Counted from the stretch's first letter, positions 53,221 through 61,974 are shown. The stretch: 64,000 bases of DNA from Alkalihalobacillus sp. YIM B00296 (GCF_020179385.1 NZ_JAIBLJ010000002.1:364789-428788); one strand, 5' to 3'. Program-made: numbers and translations. The notes: a model not told the origin generated them from the sequence alone.

Positions 53221-54402
53221 CTACGGAATGATCAATGACTCTAAATCCCTAGGATAATAGGTTAGAAATTCAAATCCGTCATCTGTGATTAGAATGGTAT
53301 CGGAATTTCGGAACCCTCCAATATTTTCAACATATAGTGCCGGCTCAACCGTAGCTACCATACCTGGCTGCATAACCCTTTCATCTCCTAGATCAAAGAA
53401 AGGAGCTTCATGATTAAGTAAACCGATGTTATGACCAGTATGATGTCGAGTCAGATGTTCCACATTATTCTCTTTATAGAAATCCCTTACGTTTTTTTCC
53501 ACAAAGCTAAATGGCTGGCCTGGTTTAATACTGTCTACTGCAATTTTTTGAGCTTGTTGGACTAAACGATAATATTTTTCTTGCTCTTTACTCACTTCTC
53601 CAACGAACATCGTTCTCTCCAATTCACTTCTATAGCCCCAAACTGTAGATTCGGACTGAGAAACGACATTGTCTCCCTTTTTTAAGATTAAATTCTGTGT
53701 TTGTGAATGTGGAAAATAGGAATGTTGTCCAATTTGACCTCGATAAAAAGCATGAGTAGGCTCGCCGTAAGGTAGAAACTCTTTGCCTAGTGTTTCAATC
53801 ATTGTTGTAGTGGCTTCAAGTGTGGCTCGTCCCGAAATTTCAATCTCGCTTAAACCTACTTTACTATATTTATGAAGTAGTCGATGAGCTAAATTTCCCC
53901 AACGACAGGATTCTTTTATTAACTCAATCTCATTATTTGACTTAATTTGTCGAAACCCCTCTACCCAACCCTTTATGGATATAAATTGTTGTGCATCAAT
54001 CAGGTCTCTTACCTTACTGCCTTGATAGCCTTTTGGAGAACTGTATCCTTCTATATCTAGTCCAATTACTTTATTTTGAAAGCCTGCATCCATTAAACTT
54101 TTTTTCAAATAATCCATTGGATGTCGTAAACCAGGGTACTCAGGATAATAATGAACGTTTTGAACGTAAGCATATTCCTCGGCATGCTCTTTTTCTAAAT
54201 GTGGAATCAGTAAATGTGTGTTTTCTCGAGGGTCTATGAAAAAAGCAATCGGTCGTTCGGATGGGCGAAAATTAAAACCTGTTAAATAGAAAATATCGGT
54301 CACACTAAATAAAATTGCCCCATCAATCCCTTTTTCCTGTAGGGAAGAAAAAAATTTACTTTGTCTAGATTTGATTTCGCTTTCTGGTATAGAGAGTCGC
54401 AT
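53221..54402 (-). CDS. M24-fold hydrolase with creatinase-like active site
   Basis: 393 aa, same two-domain fold as Xaa-Pro peptidases, but three metal ligands are changed. Where the prolidase of this operon has MFDLGV and CSDITRT, this protein has VSQSES and RSELERT. Where that one has VRIEDEV it has FRNSDTI. Retained are a His before the sheet (YFPHSQTQ), His in TGHNIGL and Glu in VEPALYV. Loss of the metal site with an LERT-F motif is the pattern known from creatinase, which cleaves without metal; ectoine hydrolase is another relative. First gene of the ABC operon, divergent from lysR. Confidence 0.82.
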   Translation of the reverse strand: MRLSIPESEIKSRQSKFFSSLQEKGIDGAILFSVTDIFYLTGFNFRPSERPIAFFIDPRENTHLLIPHLEKEHAEEYAYVQNVHYYPEYPGLRHPMDYLKKSLMDAGFQNKVIGLDIEGYSSPKGYQGSKVRDLIDAQQFISIKGWVEGFRQIKSNNEIELIKESCRWGNLAHRLLHKYSKVGLSEIEISGRATLEATTTMIETLGKEFLPYGEPTHAFYRGQIGQHSYFPHSQTQNLILKKGDNVVSQSESTVWGYRSELERTMFVGEVSKEQEKYYRLVQQAQKIAVDSIKPGQPFSFVEKNVRDFYKENNVEHLTRHHTGHNIGLLNHEAPFFDLGDERVMQPGMVATVEPALYVENIGGFRNSDTILITDDGFEFLTYYPRDLESLIIP

Positions 54403-54483
54403 TCATTCACGTCCTTCACATTAAAATTTGTCGAAATATAATGAATTATCTAAAAATTATTTTACCACTAGCAGAGTAATTGG

Positions 54484-54489
54484 TATAAT
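54484..54489 (+). promoter_or_regulatory. Predicted -10 of the lysR promoter
   Basis: TATAAT with TTTACC 17 nt upstream (4/6 to the sigma-A -35). Predicted start about 54496, just before the palindrome at 54507-54525. Confidence 0.5.
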
Positions 54490-54506
54490 ATATTATTATC
54501 TATTAT

Positions 54507-54525
54507 TGATATCTTAAAAATATCA
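54507..54525. promoter_or_regulatory. Palindrome in the lysR/ABC intergenic region
   Basis: TGATAT-N7-ATATCA, a 19-bp perfect inverted repeat of the T-N11-A kind bound by LysR-type regulators. It overlaps the predicted lysR leader, so autorepression and control of the divergent operon are plausible. Confidence 0.55.
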
Positions 54526-54541
54526 TTCAGGATGTGATTCG

Positions 54542-55435
54542 GTGGAACTTCGTCATTTAAAGTATTTTATGGTGATTGCAGAAGAACTACATTTTGGACG
54601 AGCAGCCCAAAAATTAAACATCTCCCAGCCTCCTTTAAGTCAACAACTTAAACAGCTTGAAAACGAGTTACAGGTAAAGCTATTTCATCGCACGAACAGA
54701 TCAGTAGAGATGACAGAAGCCGGGAAAGTGTTTCTGGAGAATACTTATAATCTTTTCAACTACCTAGATTACGCTTGTGAGACCACAAGAGGAGTCCATC
54801 GAGGAGAAATTGGGGAATTGACACTAGGGTATAGTGGTTCAGCCGTGTTTGACTTACTTCCTACCATTATTCATTCTTGCAACCAACACTTCCCAAGTCT
54901 AACCTTAGACATGAAGCAGCTCACAACATCAGAGCAAATTAAAGCTTTAGAAGAAAGAAAAATTCAGGTTGGATTACTGGTCCCTCCAATTGAAAGCCCC
55001 AATCTCATCACTGAAAAGATACGGGAGGAAAAACTGGTGGTTTGTCTTCCAAAGAATCATCCCTTAGCTCAAAGGCGAACACAAATTGATGCTAGCGAAT
55101 TAGCGGCGGAAAACTTCATTATGCCACCCCAACAAGCCGGGTATGGCTATTATGATGCGATTAAGAATATATTTGAGGATGCAAGCTTTACCCCCAACAT
55201 TGTTCAAACTGCAAAAGAGCAGCATACAATGGTATCGTTGGTGGCAGCCGGGATCGGCATTGTCATTGTGCCTGAGTATACTCAGTTTATTAAGCTGGAT
55301 AATGTGGTTTATTTACCATTTAATAAGCACTACCCGAAGATCACAGCGATGGTTTGGCACAAGGAGAATAAACGGCCAGTTGTGAACCGGTTTATTCGGG
55401 TAGTTCAGGAGCAGGTTATACCTAGGTTTAATTAA
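54542..55435 (+). CDS. LysR-family transcriptional regulator
   Basis: 297 aa. N-terminal winged HTH (about 1-60: MELRHLKYFMVIAEELHFGRAAQKL, ISQPPLSQQLKQLE) and a C-terminal type-2 periplasmic-binding-like effector domain (about 90-295). The motif LHFGRAAQ..ISQPPLS is that of the BenM/CatM/AlsR-like group. GTG start after AGGATGTG. Divergent from the ABC/M24 operon with 139 bp between, so it very likely controls it, with the transported compound or a product as inducer. Confidence 0.9.
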   Translation: MELRHLKYFMVIAEELHFGRAAQKLNISQPPLSQQLKQLENELQVKLFHRTNRSVEMTEAGKVFLENTYNLFNYLDYACETTRGVHRGEIGELTLGYSGSAVFDLLPTIIHSCNQHFPSLTLDMKQLTTSEQIKALEERKIQVGLLVPPIESPNLITEKIREEKLVVCLPKNHPLAQRRTQIDASELAAENFIMPPQQAGYGYYDAIKNIFEDASFTPNIVQTAKEQHTMVSLVAAGIGIVIVPEYTQFIKLDNVVYLPFNKHYPKITAMVWHKENKRPVVNRFIRVVQEQVIPRFN

Positions 55436-55504
55436 TAGTTATGAGCCAGAAATATATCTTTGGCCCCCTACTATCCCCAGTTATTGATACTTTAATGTAA
55501 TCTT

Positions 55505-55859
55505 CTCCTTTGGAATTTCATAAGCGCAAGTGTATGGTCATCCAAATCTTTAAAGAAGCACATCTATAGTTTATGATCGCCTATAAAGAAACCTGGTCTT
55601 CTTTGAATGGTTCATATGTTTTTTGAATATCGTCCGTCTTAAAGTAGATAAAAGAACCGGGATAGTCATAACTATCACTTTAGAGGAATGACAACATCAA
55701 CCTTACCCCATTACAATTGAAGAAAGCCATGTTTTCCAATGCAAAAAGTAAAGGAACACCAAGGACATCCTGATAAAACCTCACAGCCTTTTGGATATCT
55801 CGAACATTAAGATTGATTTGACCGATTTCACTAAACTTGTGCTTTTCCCTTTTATCCAT
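55505..55859 (-). pseudogene. VOC-family protein, frameshifted
   Basis: An ATG at 55859 after GAGGGAT opens MDKREKHKFSEIGQINLNVRDIQKAVRFYQDVLG, with LLFALENMAFFNCNGVRLMLS. The frame then closes. In the next frame follow DYPGSFIYFKTDDIQKTYEPFKEDQVSL and MCFFKDLDDHTLALM, the second half of a glyoxalase/dioxygenase-fold protein. One frameshift near 55680 and two in-frame stops break it. Sequence 55436-55505 before the lysR end shows nothing. Confidence 0.75.
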
Positions 55860-55980
55860 CAATATCCCTCTTTTCACTTCAACCGCCTACTCTTTCTATT
55901 TTTTAGAATGCACTGATGAAGGATAACTTAGGTATCAAAGCGAATGTATTACTCAGCCTTTTAAAGGAGGACATGAATGA

Positions 55981-56691
55981 ATGGATGACAGAAGAGAACC
56001 TTTGAAAGCAGCGGCAGAAGTCGTTAACATCCATTTTCCAGATTGTGATGCTGCTCTCTTGGCTGGAAGCGTTGTACGTGGAGAGGCTACTGAAACATCT
56101 GACCTTGATATTGTCATATTCGACCACAGCATCCCTTCCTCTTATCGACAATCACATATTGAATTTGGGTGGCCGATTGAAGTATTCGTCCACAACTTGA
56201 CCTCGTATGAACAATTCTTTAAGAGTGATTATGAACGGGCTAGACCCTCCATGCAAAGGATGATTTCAGAAGGTATCATTTTAAAAGGGGACCATACCAT
56301 CGAACCGATCAAAAAAGAAGCCCGAAGGATTTTGGATGATGGTCCAGAGGAATGGACGGAAGAGACGATCAGGTTAAAGCGTTATTTCATAACGGATATT
56401 CTGGAAGATTTCGTCGGATGTTCCAATAGAGCGGAAGAGATTTTTATTGCCAACACATTAGCAGAATTGGTGAGTGAATTCGTATTAAGGACAAATCGGA
56501 AGTGGATTGGTTCAGCCAAGTGGATTGTCCGCGCATTGAATCAATATGATGAGGCCTTTACGATCCGGCTTATCGAAGCCTTTGATGCCTTCTATAAAAA
56601 GGGGGATAAAAAACATGTCATTCAACTGGTTGATGATGTGTTGAAACCATTTGGCGGACGGTTGTTTGAAGGTTTCTCTTTGGGTAGGTAG
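55981..56691 (+). CDS. Nucleotidyltransferase-domain protein
   Basis: 236 aa. Pol-beta-type nucleotidyltransferase fold: LLAGSVVRGEATETSDLDIVIF (about 26-47) holds the GS..RGE and D-x-D metal site, with the third acid in WPIEVFVH. A helical C-terminal half follows, as in aminoglycoside or lincosamide nucleotidyltransferases and MNT antitoxins. No HEPN partner is adjacent. AAGGAGG before the ATG at 55981. Might modify a small molecule or a protein; no function can be set. Confidence 0.8.
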   Translation: MDDRREPLKAAAEVVNIHFPDCDAALLAGSVVRGEATETSDLDIVIFDHSIPSSYRQSHIEFGWPIEVFVHNLTSYEQFFKSDYERARPSMQRMISEGIILKGDHTIEPIKKEARRILDDGPEEWTEETIRLKRYFITDILEDFVGCSNRAEEIFIANTLAELVSEFVLRTNRKWIGSAKWIVRALNQYDEAFTIRLIEAFDAFYKKGDKKHVIQLVDDVLKPFGGRLFEGFSLGR

Positions 56692-56716
56692 ATTTAGACT
56701 TTAGGAGGAGTATGAA

Positions 56717-57304
56717 TTGTATGTACATATGAAAGGTGAAAAAGTGATTTTACGAGATTTGGCTTCAGGTGATCTGGCGGATCTCTACTATTGGAAATAT
56801 GAAGCCGAGGATCGGGAGCATTTGAAGTGGAACGGCCCTTATTACAAACTCCCGGAACTGGCGATGGACGAGTTTGCGAGTGGATATGAGAAAGCACTGT
56901 GCAAAGTGGGAACGGAAGAACCTAGACAAATTCTTGTCATTGAAACAGAAGGAAAGCTGATTGGAACCGTCAATTGGTATTGGGAAGATGAAATCACCAA
57001 CTGGCTCTCAAATGGAATTGTCATTTTTGATTCGAAGTATTGGTCAGGAGGTTACGGTACAGAAGCTTTCAAGTTATGGACAGACTATATTTTTAAAAGT
57101 ATGATCGTTGTGAGGGTGGGAATATCCACATGGTCCGGGAACGTACGTATGATGAACCTGGCACGTAAAATAGGGATGATTGAAGAAGGACGGATTCGCA
57201 AAGCTCGGATTGTCGAAGGTGAATATTATGATTCTATCAAAATGGGTATATTAAGAGAAGAATGGGAGCAACGACAGAACCTGCTATATAAAATAACACC
57301 TTGA
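56717..57304 (+). CDS. GNAT-family N-acetyltransferase (RimJ/RimL-like)
   Basis: 195 aa. RimJ/RimL-type GNAT domain: KVILRDLASGDLADLYYW, IGTVNWYW, and the acetyl-CoA region YWSGGYGTEAFKLWTDYIF, then NVRMMNLARKIGMIEEGRIRKARIVEGEYYDSIKMGIL. TTG at 56717 is chosen because GGAGGAG lies 6 nt upstream; the ATG at 56729 is too far. 25 bp after the nucleotidyltransferase gene, likely in one unit. The acetyl acceptor is unknown. Confidence 0.85.
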   Translation: MYVHMKGEKVILRDLASGDLADLYYWKYEAEDREHLKWNGPYYKLPELAMDEFASGYEKALCKVGTEEPRQILVIETEGKLIGTVNWYWEDEITNWLSNGIVIFDSKYWSGGYGTEAFKLWTDYIFKSMIVVRVGISTWSGNVRMMNLARKIGMIEEGRIRKARIVEGEYYDSIKMGILREEWEQRQNLLYKITP

Positions 57305-57319
57305 TTGGTGTTATTTTTA
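57291..57319 (+). terminator. Intrinsic terminator overlapping the GNAT stop
   Basis: AAATAACACC / GGTGTTATTT with a TTGATT loop and TTTTT. The left arm contains the last codons of the gene. Confidence 0.85.
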
Positions 57320-57453
57320 TGTATCTCTTGAACCCCTGCACATCCACTTCGAAGTCTTCTAGAATATTGATCCGCCTCCGTTTCTACGTTTGAAATTTAC
57401 CAAAATCGGTAAAAAGAATAGTAGATTCAATTTTTAGATTGGAGGCTTTGGTA

Positions 57454-58254
57454 ATGAGATTCTCCGAAAAACTGAATGATTTACAGCAAAAGAGAACGGC
57501 AGGACCACAAAAGATCCTATCCTTATATTTGAATACAGATCGAAGCAGTGCTGACCAACAAGGTGGCGAATGGAAAATCAAACTGAAAAACGGTCTAAAC
57601 AAATTTGAAGAATACATTGATGAGATGGGCAATGATCACGATGAATTGAAGGGCTATAGAGAGTTGAAAGATAAGGTTTATAAAACGATTACCGGTCGAG
57701 AACGAGAACTGAAACGGAGCGTTGTTCTCTTTGCAACCCCTGATGAATCATTATGGGTTATGGAAGATTTGCAGGTACCGATCGAAACGTCATTCCATTG
57801 GGAAGAGGAACCTGTACTTGATCAGCTTGAAGACTTGCAGAGCAGCTATCCTTACAGCGGGATTGTTGTCATCAATAAAGAAGATGCGACCGTATTGGAA
57901 ACCGAAATGGGCGTTCTAGTCGATGAATTCCATTACACGTTCGATCCGGATACAGAGGATTGGCGGGAACATCAAGGTCCATTTGATGCCGCCATATCAG
58001 GTGCTAATACGAATAAAAGGGATGAATTCCAAGATCGCTTTGAGGCCAATCAGCAACGTTGGTTGAAGGGCTTAAGCAATAAAGTCGAAAAGAAAGCGAA
58101 AAAGAATAAATGGCAGGAAACCTATTTAATGGGTGAAAAAGGGTACCTAAACGAATTTGAAAGCCACTTATCGATTAAAAAAACGAAGAAGACAGGCAAA
58201 AACCCGAGCAAAATGGAACCAACTAAAATCGTCGATCAAGTCATTGCTGGTTAA
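57454..58254 (+). CDS. Bacterial aeRF1-like (VLRF/baeRF family) protein
   Basis: 266 aa. Resembles the family of bacterial proteins related to archaeo-eukaryotic release factor 1: N-terminal region with ILSLYLNTDRSSAD, a middle domain SGIVVINKEDATVLETEMGVLVDEFHYTFD, and a basic, lysine-rich C-terminal segment (KVEKKAKKNKW, KKTKKTGKN). Some family members are thought to act on stalled ribosomes, but the role is untested. ATG at 57454 follows GGAGG at 8 nt. Single gene ended by a hairpin shared with the L,D-transpeptidase gene. Confidence 0.65.
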   Translation: MRFSEKLNDLQQKRTAGPQKILSLYLNTDRSSADQQGGEWKIKLKNGLNKFEEYIDEMGNDHDELKGYRELKDKVYKTITGRERELKRSVVLFATPDESLWVMEDLQVPIETSFHWEEEPVLDQLEDLQSSYPYSGIVVINKEDATVLETEMGVLVDEFHYTFDPDTEDWREHQGPFDAAISGANTNKRDEFQDRFEANQQRWLKGLSNKVEKKAKKNKWQETYLMGEKGYLNEFESHLSIKKTKKTGKNPSKMEPTKIVDQVIAG

Positions 58255-58299
58255 GCTCCATCCTGACCTCCCCCTTAAGGTATAGAGCTTAAGATATAA

Positions 58300-58329
58300 C
58301 GCGCAGGATTCCATTAAGGAACCTGCGCG
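58300..58329. terminator. Bidirectional hairpin between convergent genes
   Basis: CGCGCAGGATTCC / GGAACCTGCGCG stem with one mismatch and a short loop. Neither strand has a strong T tract, so termination may be partial. Confidence 0.55.
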
Positions 58330-58330
58330 G

Positions 58331-58666
58331 TTAATTATGGATCCAGACATTGGTACCAACCGGCACTAACCTGGACAATTCATTGACATCTTTGTTATAC
58401 ATTCTGATGCAGCCTTTTGAAACATCCTTTCCGATTGAAGAGGGATCGTTTGTGCCATGAATGCCATAACCTGGCCTCGATAATCCCATCCACATCGTCC
58501 CATATGGCCCCCCAGGGTTCGGATGTTTGTTGATGATCGTATATTCACCGGTCGGTGTCGGGGTGAGCATCTTTCCTACAGCAATGGGATATGACTTGAT
58601 GAGTTTACTAGCATCGAATAACTTCAATTGATGTTTCTTCAATGCAACATCAATCCAGTAAACCAT
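58331..58666 (-). CDS. L,D-transpeptidase (YkuD domain)
   Basis: 111 aa, only the YkuD catalytic domain. Motif [20 protein letters not shown] contains catalytic His70, Cys86 and Arg88. N-terminus [27 protein letters not shown] is the domain start. It has no signal peptide, LysM or membrane anchor, so either export is non-classical or it acts inside the developing spore compartment. Similar minimal LDTs occur in Bacillus. It would cross-link or modify peptidoglycan. Confidence 0.88.
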   Translation of the reverse strand: MVYWIDVALKKHQLKLFDASKLIKSYPIAVGKMLTPTPTGEYTIINKHPNPGGPYGTMWMGLSRPGYGIHGTNDPSSIGKDVSKGCIRMYNKDVNELSRLVPVGTNVWIHN

Positions 58667-58730
58667 ATGTGCCCCTCCTGTTTTTCCTATCTATATGTTA
58701 TGGAAAGGAGAATTATTTCTAGGGAGACAC

Positions 58731-59199
58731 TTAATAACTTCTTCTGACTGAAATAGCATATGTGAAAATCTGAATAAGAGGCATGAGCAATATGATATGG
58801 ACCGGGTAATGAGGCAACGCATTCGAAACAAATGGGTAAAATAACATTAAACCTGTTACGATCGGCGTTCCGAACCACATGGCCAGATAGGAATTCCGGC
58901 AAGCTTTCCCGGTTATATACTTTTCACGCTCATCAGCTTCTTCAAGTTCAGGAGGTAATATCAATGCCTTCTTCCATGATTGGTGCTTCTTTTTATTTAC
59001 CTTATAAGAAACGAACGTTAGTATCCCGCCTATGACAATTGCTGCAAGGATCGGGATTGCTGAAATCGTTATCCCAGGATGGTTCAGGATTCTTTACAAT
59101 CTCCGCAAATTGCACCTGTGCCTCATATAACGCGATTATCCCCCACCCGAACAATATGATGACGATGATCGTCATGATTGAATTCCGCCAAATGTTCAT
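58731..59199 (-). pseudogene. Small membrane protein with a frameshift
   Basis: Start MNIWRNSIMTIIVIILFGWGI (ATG overlapping the XRE stop by 4 bp) runs to about 59080. Here the good frame changes and continues as GITISAIPILAAIVIGGILTF, VSYKVNKKKHQSWKKALILPP and four helices ending at 58731. Joined, it is a DUF2178-like membrane protein of about 155 aa, the usual partner of a YgzD/YozG-type XRE repressor. One indel near 59083-59095 (CCTGGGATAACG) splits it; a sequencing error is possible. Confidence 0.65.
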
Positions 59200-59402
59200 T
59201 CATCTTCCTCCTCAAAAAAGATCTCTTCAATTGGTTGGTTAAAATACTTCGAGATTTTCATGGCTAAAAGCAATGAAGGAATATAACTTCCTTTTTCCAG
59301 TGCAGCAATCGTCTGTCTAGTGACATCAACTGTTTCCGCCAATTCTGACTGTGTGGTGTTGAACCTTGCCCGAAGCTCCTTTACTCGATTTGAAATTGTC
59401 AT
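59196..59402 (-). CDS. XRE-family HTH regulator
   Basis: 68 aa, a single HTH_3 domain (MTISNRVKELRARFNTTQSELAETVDVTRQTIAALEKGSYIPSLLLAMKISKYF) and an acidic tail. Typical of compact Bacillus repressors that share an operon with a membrane protein, here overlapping by 4 bp. It probably represses its own operon. Confidence 0.88.
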   Translation of the reverse strand: MTISNRVKELRARFNTTQSELAETVDVTRQTIAALEKGSYIPSLLLAMKISKYFNQPIEEIFFEEEDE

Positions 59403-59490
59403 TTTAAACCATCTTTTCTTTTATTTGATAACCGTATTGTATGGTTAACTTAACATTTTGTCAAGTCAACTTAACATAAGGTGCACAGGT

Positions 59491-59595
59491 AATTTGCGAA
59501 ATCATCGATATATTCCGCATTTGCACCGATAAATTTTTGATTTACACCGAAATATTCTCCATTTGCTACGATATATTTCAAAATTGCACCGAAAT
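59491..59595. repeat. 21-nt-period degenerate tandem array B
   Basis: Five units of exactly 21 nt start at 59491, 59512, 59533, 59554 and 59575. Common core: ATT..nnATTTGCACCGAnAT, with variation at both ends. Same period as array A but a different consensus. Located in the 261-bp gap between the XRE gene and the kynA terminator. Confidence 0.75.
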
Positions 59596-59617
59596 CCCTT
59601 CTTCCCTTCCTCCACGC

Positions 59618-59652
59618 AAAAAAAGCATGCCATCCACATTGGATCGCATGCT
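59618..59652 (-). terminator. Intrinsic terminator of kynU-kynA
   Basis: Reverse strand AGCATGC / GCATGCT stem extended by GATCCAATG / TGGATGG partial pairing, then TTTTTTT. Confidence 0.85.
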
Positions 59653-59663
59653 CGTAAACTATA

Positions 59664-60518
59664 TTATAACTCTGTTCTGATGTCCCATAGTTCTGGGAAG
59701 AAACGGTGGTCCAGCACTTTTTTCAAATAGGATACTCCAGATGATCCCCCTGTTCCCATTTTATGCCCAATGATCCGTTCGACCGTTTTCATATGACGGA
59801 ACCGCCACTGCTGAAGCCAATCTTCAATATCAACCAATTTTTCTGCTAATTGATAAAGATTCCAATATTGATCTACATGACGGTATACCTCAACCCATGC
59901 GGCTTTTACCGACGGGTCTCCTTCATAGGTCACAGAAAAATCCCGCCTCAACAATTCTGGATTGATATCAAACCCGGCCTTTGAGAGTTGTTGTATCGCA
60001 ACATCATAAATGCTCGGTGCTTCATACGCTTCCTTTAAACGGGCATGAAGCTCTGGATCCTTCTGATAAATCCTCAGAACATGTGGTGTTTTATATCCAA
60101 GCGCGAACTCGATCATCCGGTATTGGTAAGATTGGAATCCAGACGCTTGCCCGAGCTTCTCACGGAACTCCAGATATTCGCTCGGTGTAAGCGTCGATAA
60201 CACATCCCATGCCTGGATGATCTGTGATTGTACTTTTGAGACGCGTGAGAGCATTTTAAAGGCAGGCTGTAACTCCCCTTCACGGATGGAATCAATTGCT
60301 GCATTCAATTCATGTAAAATCATTTTCATCCATAACTCACTGACCTGGTGGATGACAATGAACAGCATTTCGTCATGATGTCCGGATAATCTGGTTTGAC
60401 TGGATAAAAGACGATCGAGCTGCAAGTACTCACCGTATGTCATGTTGTTATCAAAATCAGTATGAATTCCCTTTTCGGTTACATATTTCCCTTTTCCCTC
60501 TTCATAGTTGTTCCCCAT
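59664..60518 (-). CDS. kynA: Tryptophan 2,3-dioxygenase
   Basis: 284 aa heme dioxygenase that opens the indole ring of tryptophan to N-formylkynurenine. Features: [38 protein letters not shown] (distal His and substrate contacts), [13 protein letters not shown], and [28 protein letters not shown] with the proximal heme His. ATG at 60518 after GAGTGGTG; two GTG codons upstream lie in that site. Second gene of the kyn operon, 32 bp after kynU. Under the TetR-type operator at 61896. Confidence 0.96.
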   Translation of the reverse strand: MGNNYEEGKGKYVTEKGIHTDFDNNMTYGEYLQLDRLLSSQTRLSGHHDEMLFIVIHQVSELWMKMILHELNAAIDSIREGELQPAFKMLSRVSKVQSQIIQAWDVLSTLTPSEYLEFREKLGQASGFQSYQYRMIEFALGYKTPHVLRIYQKDPELHARLKEAYEAPSIYDVAIQQLSKAGFDINPELLRRDFSVTYEGDPSVKAAWVEVYRHVDQYWNLYQLAEKLVDIEDWLQQWRFRHMKTVERIIGHKMGTGGSSGVSYLKKVLDHRFFPELWDIRTEL

Positions 60519-60550
60519 ATTCACCACTCGCTTTCTCGTCAGATACTATA

Positions 60551-61837
60551 TTACGCTACGACACCGCGTTTATTTTCAAACTGATTGTATTCTTCTCCAT
60601 CCATGATCCGCTTCAATATTTGAATGGCATTCCACACTTCTTCAAAGGTGTTGTATAATGCTGCTGGAGTCAATCGGATGCCATTCGGGTTGCGGAAATC
60701 AGGCATCACTTTATTCACCTTCAATGCTTTACAGATACGTGCTGCTTCTGGATGCTCCAAATAGACATGCCCGCCTCTGCGATGATCTTCTAAAGGGTTC
60801 CCGATGGTAAACCTATGATCCGCTAATTCGTAAGTGATAAGCTCCATCATGTACTCTGTTAATTGCAGGGATTTTTTACGTAGCTGTTCAATTCCTGCTT
60901 CCTGAAAAATTTCCAATGATCCCAACAATGGTGCCAAACTCAACATATGAGGTGTACCGATTTGGAATGCACCTGCCGACCGTGCTGGAGTCAATTGATG
61001 ATCCATATCAAACTGCTTGTCTTTATCCGAGCTGAACCATCCAGCGAGTCCGGGTGTTTTCCCGATATGTTTTTCATTTATATAGATTCCAGCAACACTG
61101 CCTGGCCCAGCATTGACATATTTATAATTGCACCAAAACGCAAAATCTGCTCCCCAATCATTCAAAGCATGCGGCACCGCCCCGATTGAATGGCATAAAT
61201 CGAATCCAATGATGATACCGCGTTTATGTGCTTCAACTGTCAATCGCTTCATATCAAGCAATTGTCCGCTACGATACATGACGCTTGGCAGCATGATCAA
61301 AGCTACTTCATCTGTCATCGCTTCGATGATGTCGTCTTCTTCTACGATTCTCCCATCATGGCTTTTGACACGGATCAGATGTTCATCAGGATCATACCCC
61401 TTCAATTTCAATTGGCTCTGGAGTGCAAAAATGTCAGAAGGGAAAGTCAGTTCATCGGCTAAAATTTTCGTCTTTTTTCCAGATGGGTGATAAAACGTTG
61501 AAACCAGTTGATGAAGATTGACTGTTGTTGATCCTGTTGCGATCACTTCTTCAGGCTTTCCGCCGACAAGCGGAGCCGACATTTCCCCTAACTTTTCAGA
61601 CATGTAAAACCATGGTTGCTCCCCTTCGGTCCAACCATCAATCCCATACTCCTTCCAAGACTCCAGAATTTCAGAAAGGGCATTTTCTGAACGCTTGGAT
61701 AAAAGACCGAGTGAATTTCCAATCAAATAAATCGTATCTTCTTTTACATAAAATTCATCACGAAAGGATGAGAGGTCATCCTGTTGATCAAGCTTTTTCG
61801 CATAATCCAAAGAGATATCAAAAGACTGATTGCCCAT
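60551..61837 (-). CDS. kynU: Kynureninase
   Basis: 428 aa PLP enzyme that splits kynurenine into anthranilate and alanine. PLP lysine is Lys239 in [26 protein letters not shown] holds the cofactor-binding Asp; [10 protein letters not shown] is the N-terminal family motif. AGGAGT before the ATG. First gene of the operon, transcribed from a promoter with TTGACA in the operator and TATAGT at 61877-61872 (18-nt spacing). kynB (formamidase), present between these genes in B. cereus, is missing. Confidence 0.96.
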   Translation of the reverse strand: MGNQSFDISLDYAKKLDQQDDLSSFRDEFYVKEDTIYLIGNSLGLLSKRSENALSEILESWKEYGIDGWTEGEQPWFYMSEKLGEMSAPLVGGKPEEVIATGSTTVNLHQLVSTFYHPSGKKTKILADELTFPSDIFALQSQLKLKGYDPDEHLIRVKSHDGRIVEEDDIIEAMTDEVALIMLPSVMYRSGQLLDMKRLTVEAHKRGIIIGFDLCHSIGAVPHALNDWGADFAFWCNYKYVNAGPGSVAGIYINEKHIGKTPGLAGWFSSDKDKQFDMDHQLTPARSAGAFQIGTPHMLSLAPLLGSLEIFQEAGIEQLRKKSLQLTEYMMELITYELADHRFTIGNPLEDHRRGGHVYLEHPEAARICKALKVNKVMPDFRNPNGIRLTPAALYNTFEEVWNAIQILKRIMDGEEYNQFENKRGVVA

Positions 61838-61895
61838 AGGATATCGACTCCTTTAATAGGTTATTAATTTTACTATACCTTTCATACTGACAAAG

Positions 61896-61920
61896 TGTCA
61901 ATGACATAATGTCATTGACA
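61896..61920. promoter_or_regulatory. 25-bp palindromic operator between kynU and the TetR gene
   Basis: TGTCAATGACAT-A-ATGTCATTGACA, a perfect palindrome. Its two ends are the -35 boxes of the divergent promoters: TTGACA on the + strand with TAGAAT at 61938-61943 (17 nt), and TTGACA on the reverse strand with TATAGT at 61877-61872 (18 nt). A bound dimer would block both promoters. Confidence 0.9.
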
Positions 61921-61937
61921 ACATCTCCTCTAATGAT

Positions 61938-61943
61938 TAGAAT
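61938..61943 (+). promoter_or_regulatory. -10 box of the TetR-family regulator gene
   Basis: TAGAAT, 17 nt after TTGACA at 61915-61920 inside the operator. Gives a leader of about 25 nt before the ATG at 61975. Confidence 0.75.
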
Positions 61944-61974
61944 AAAGGCACATTAATTAAAGGAATGAAATCGT

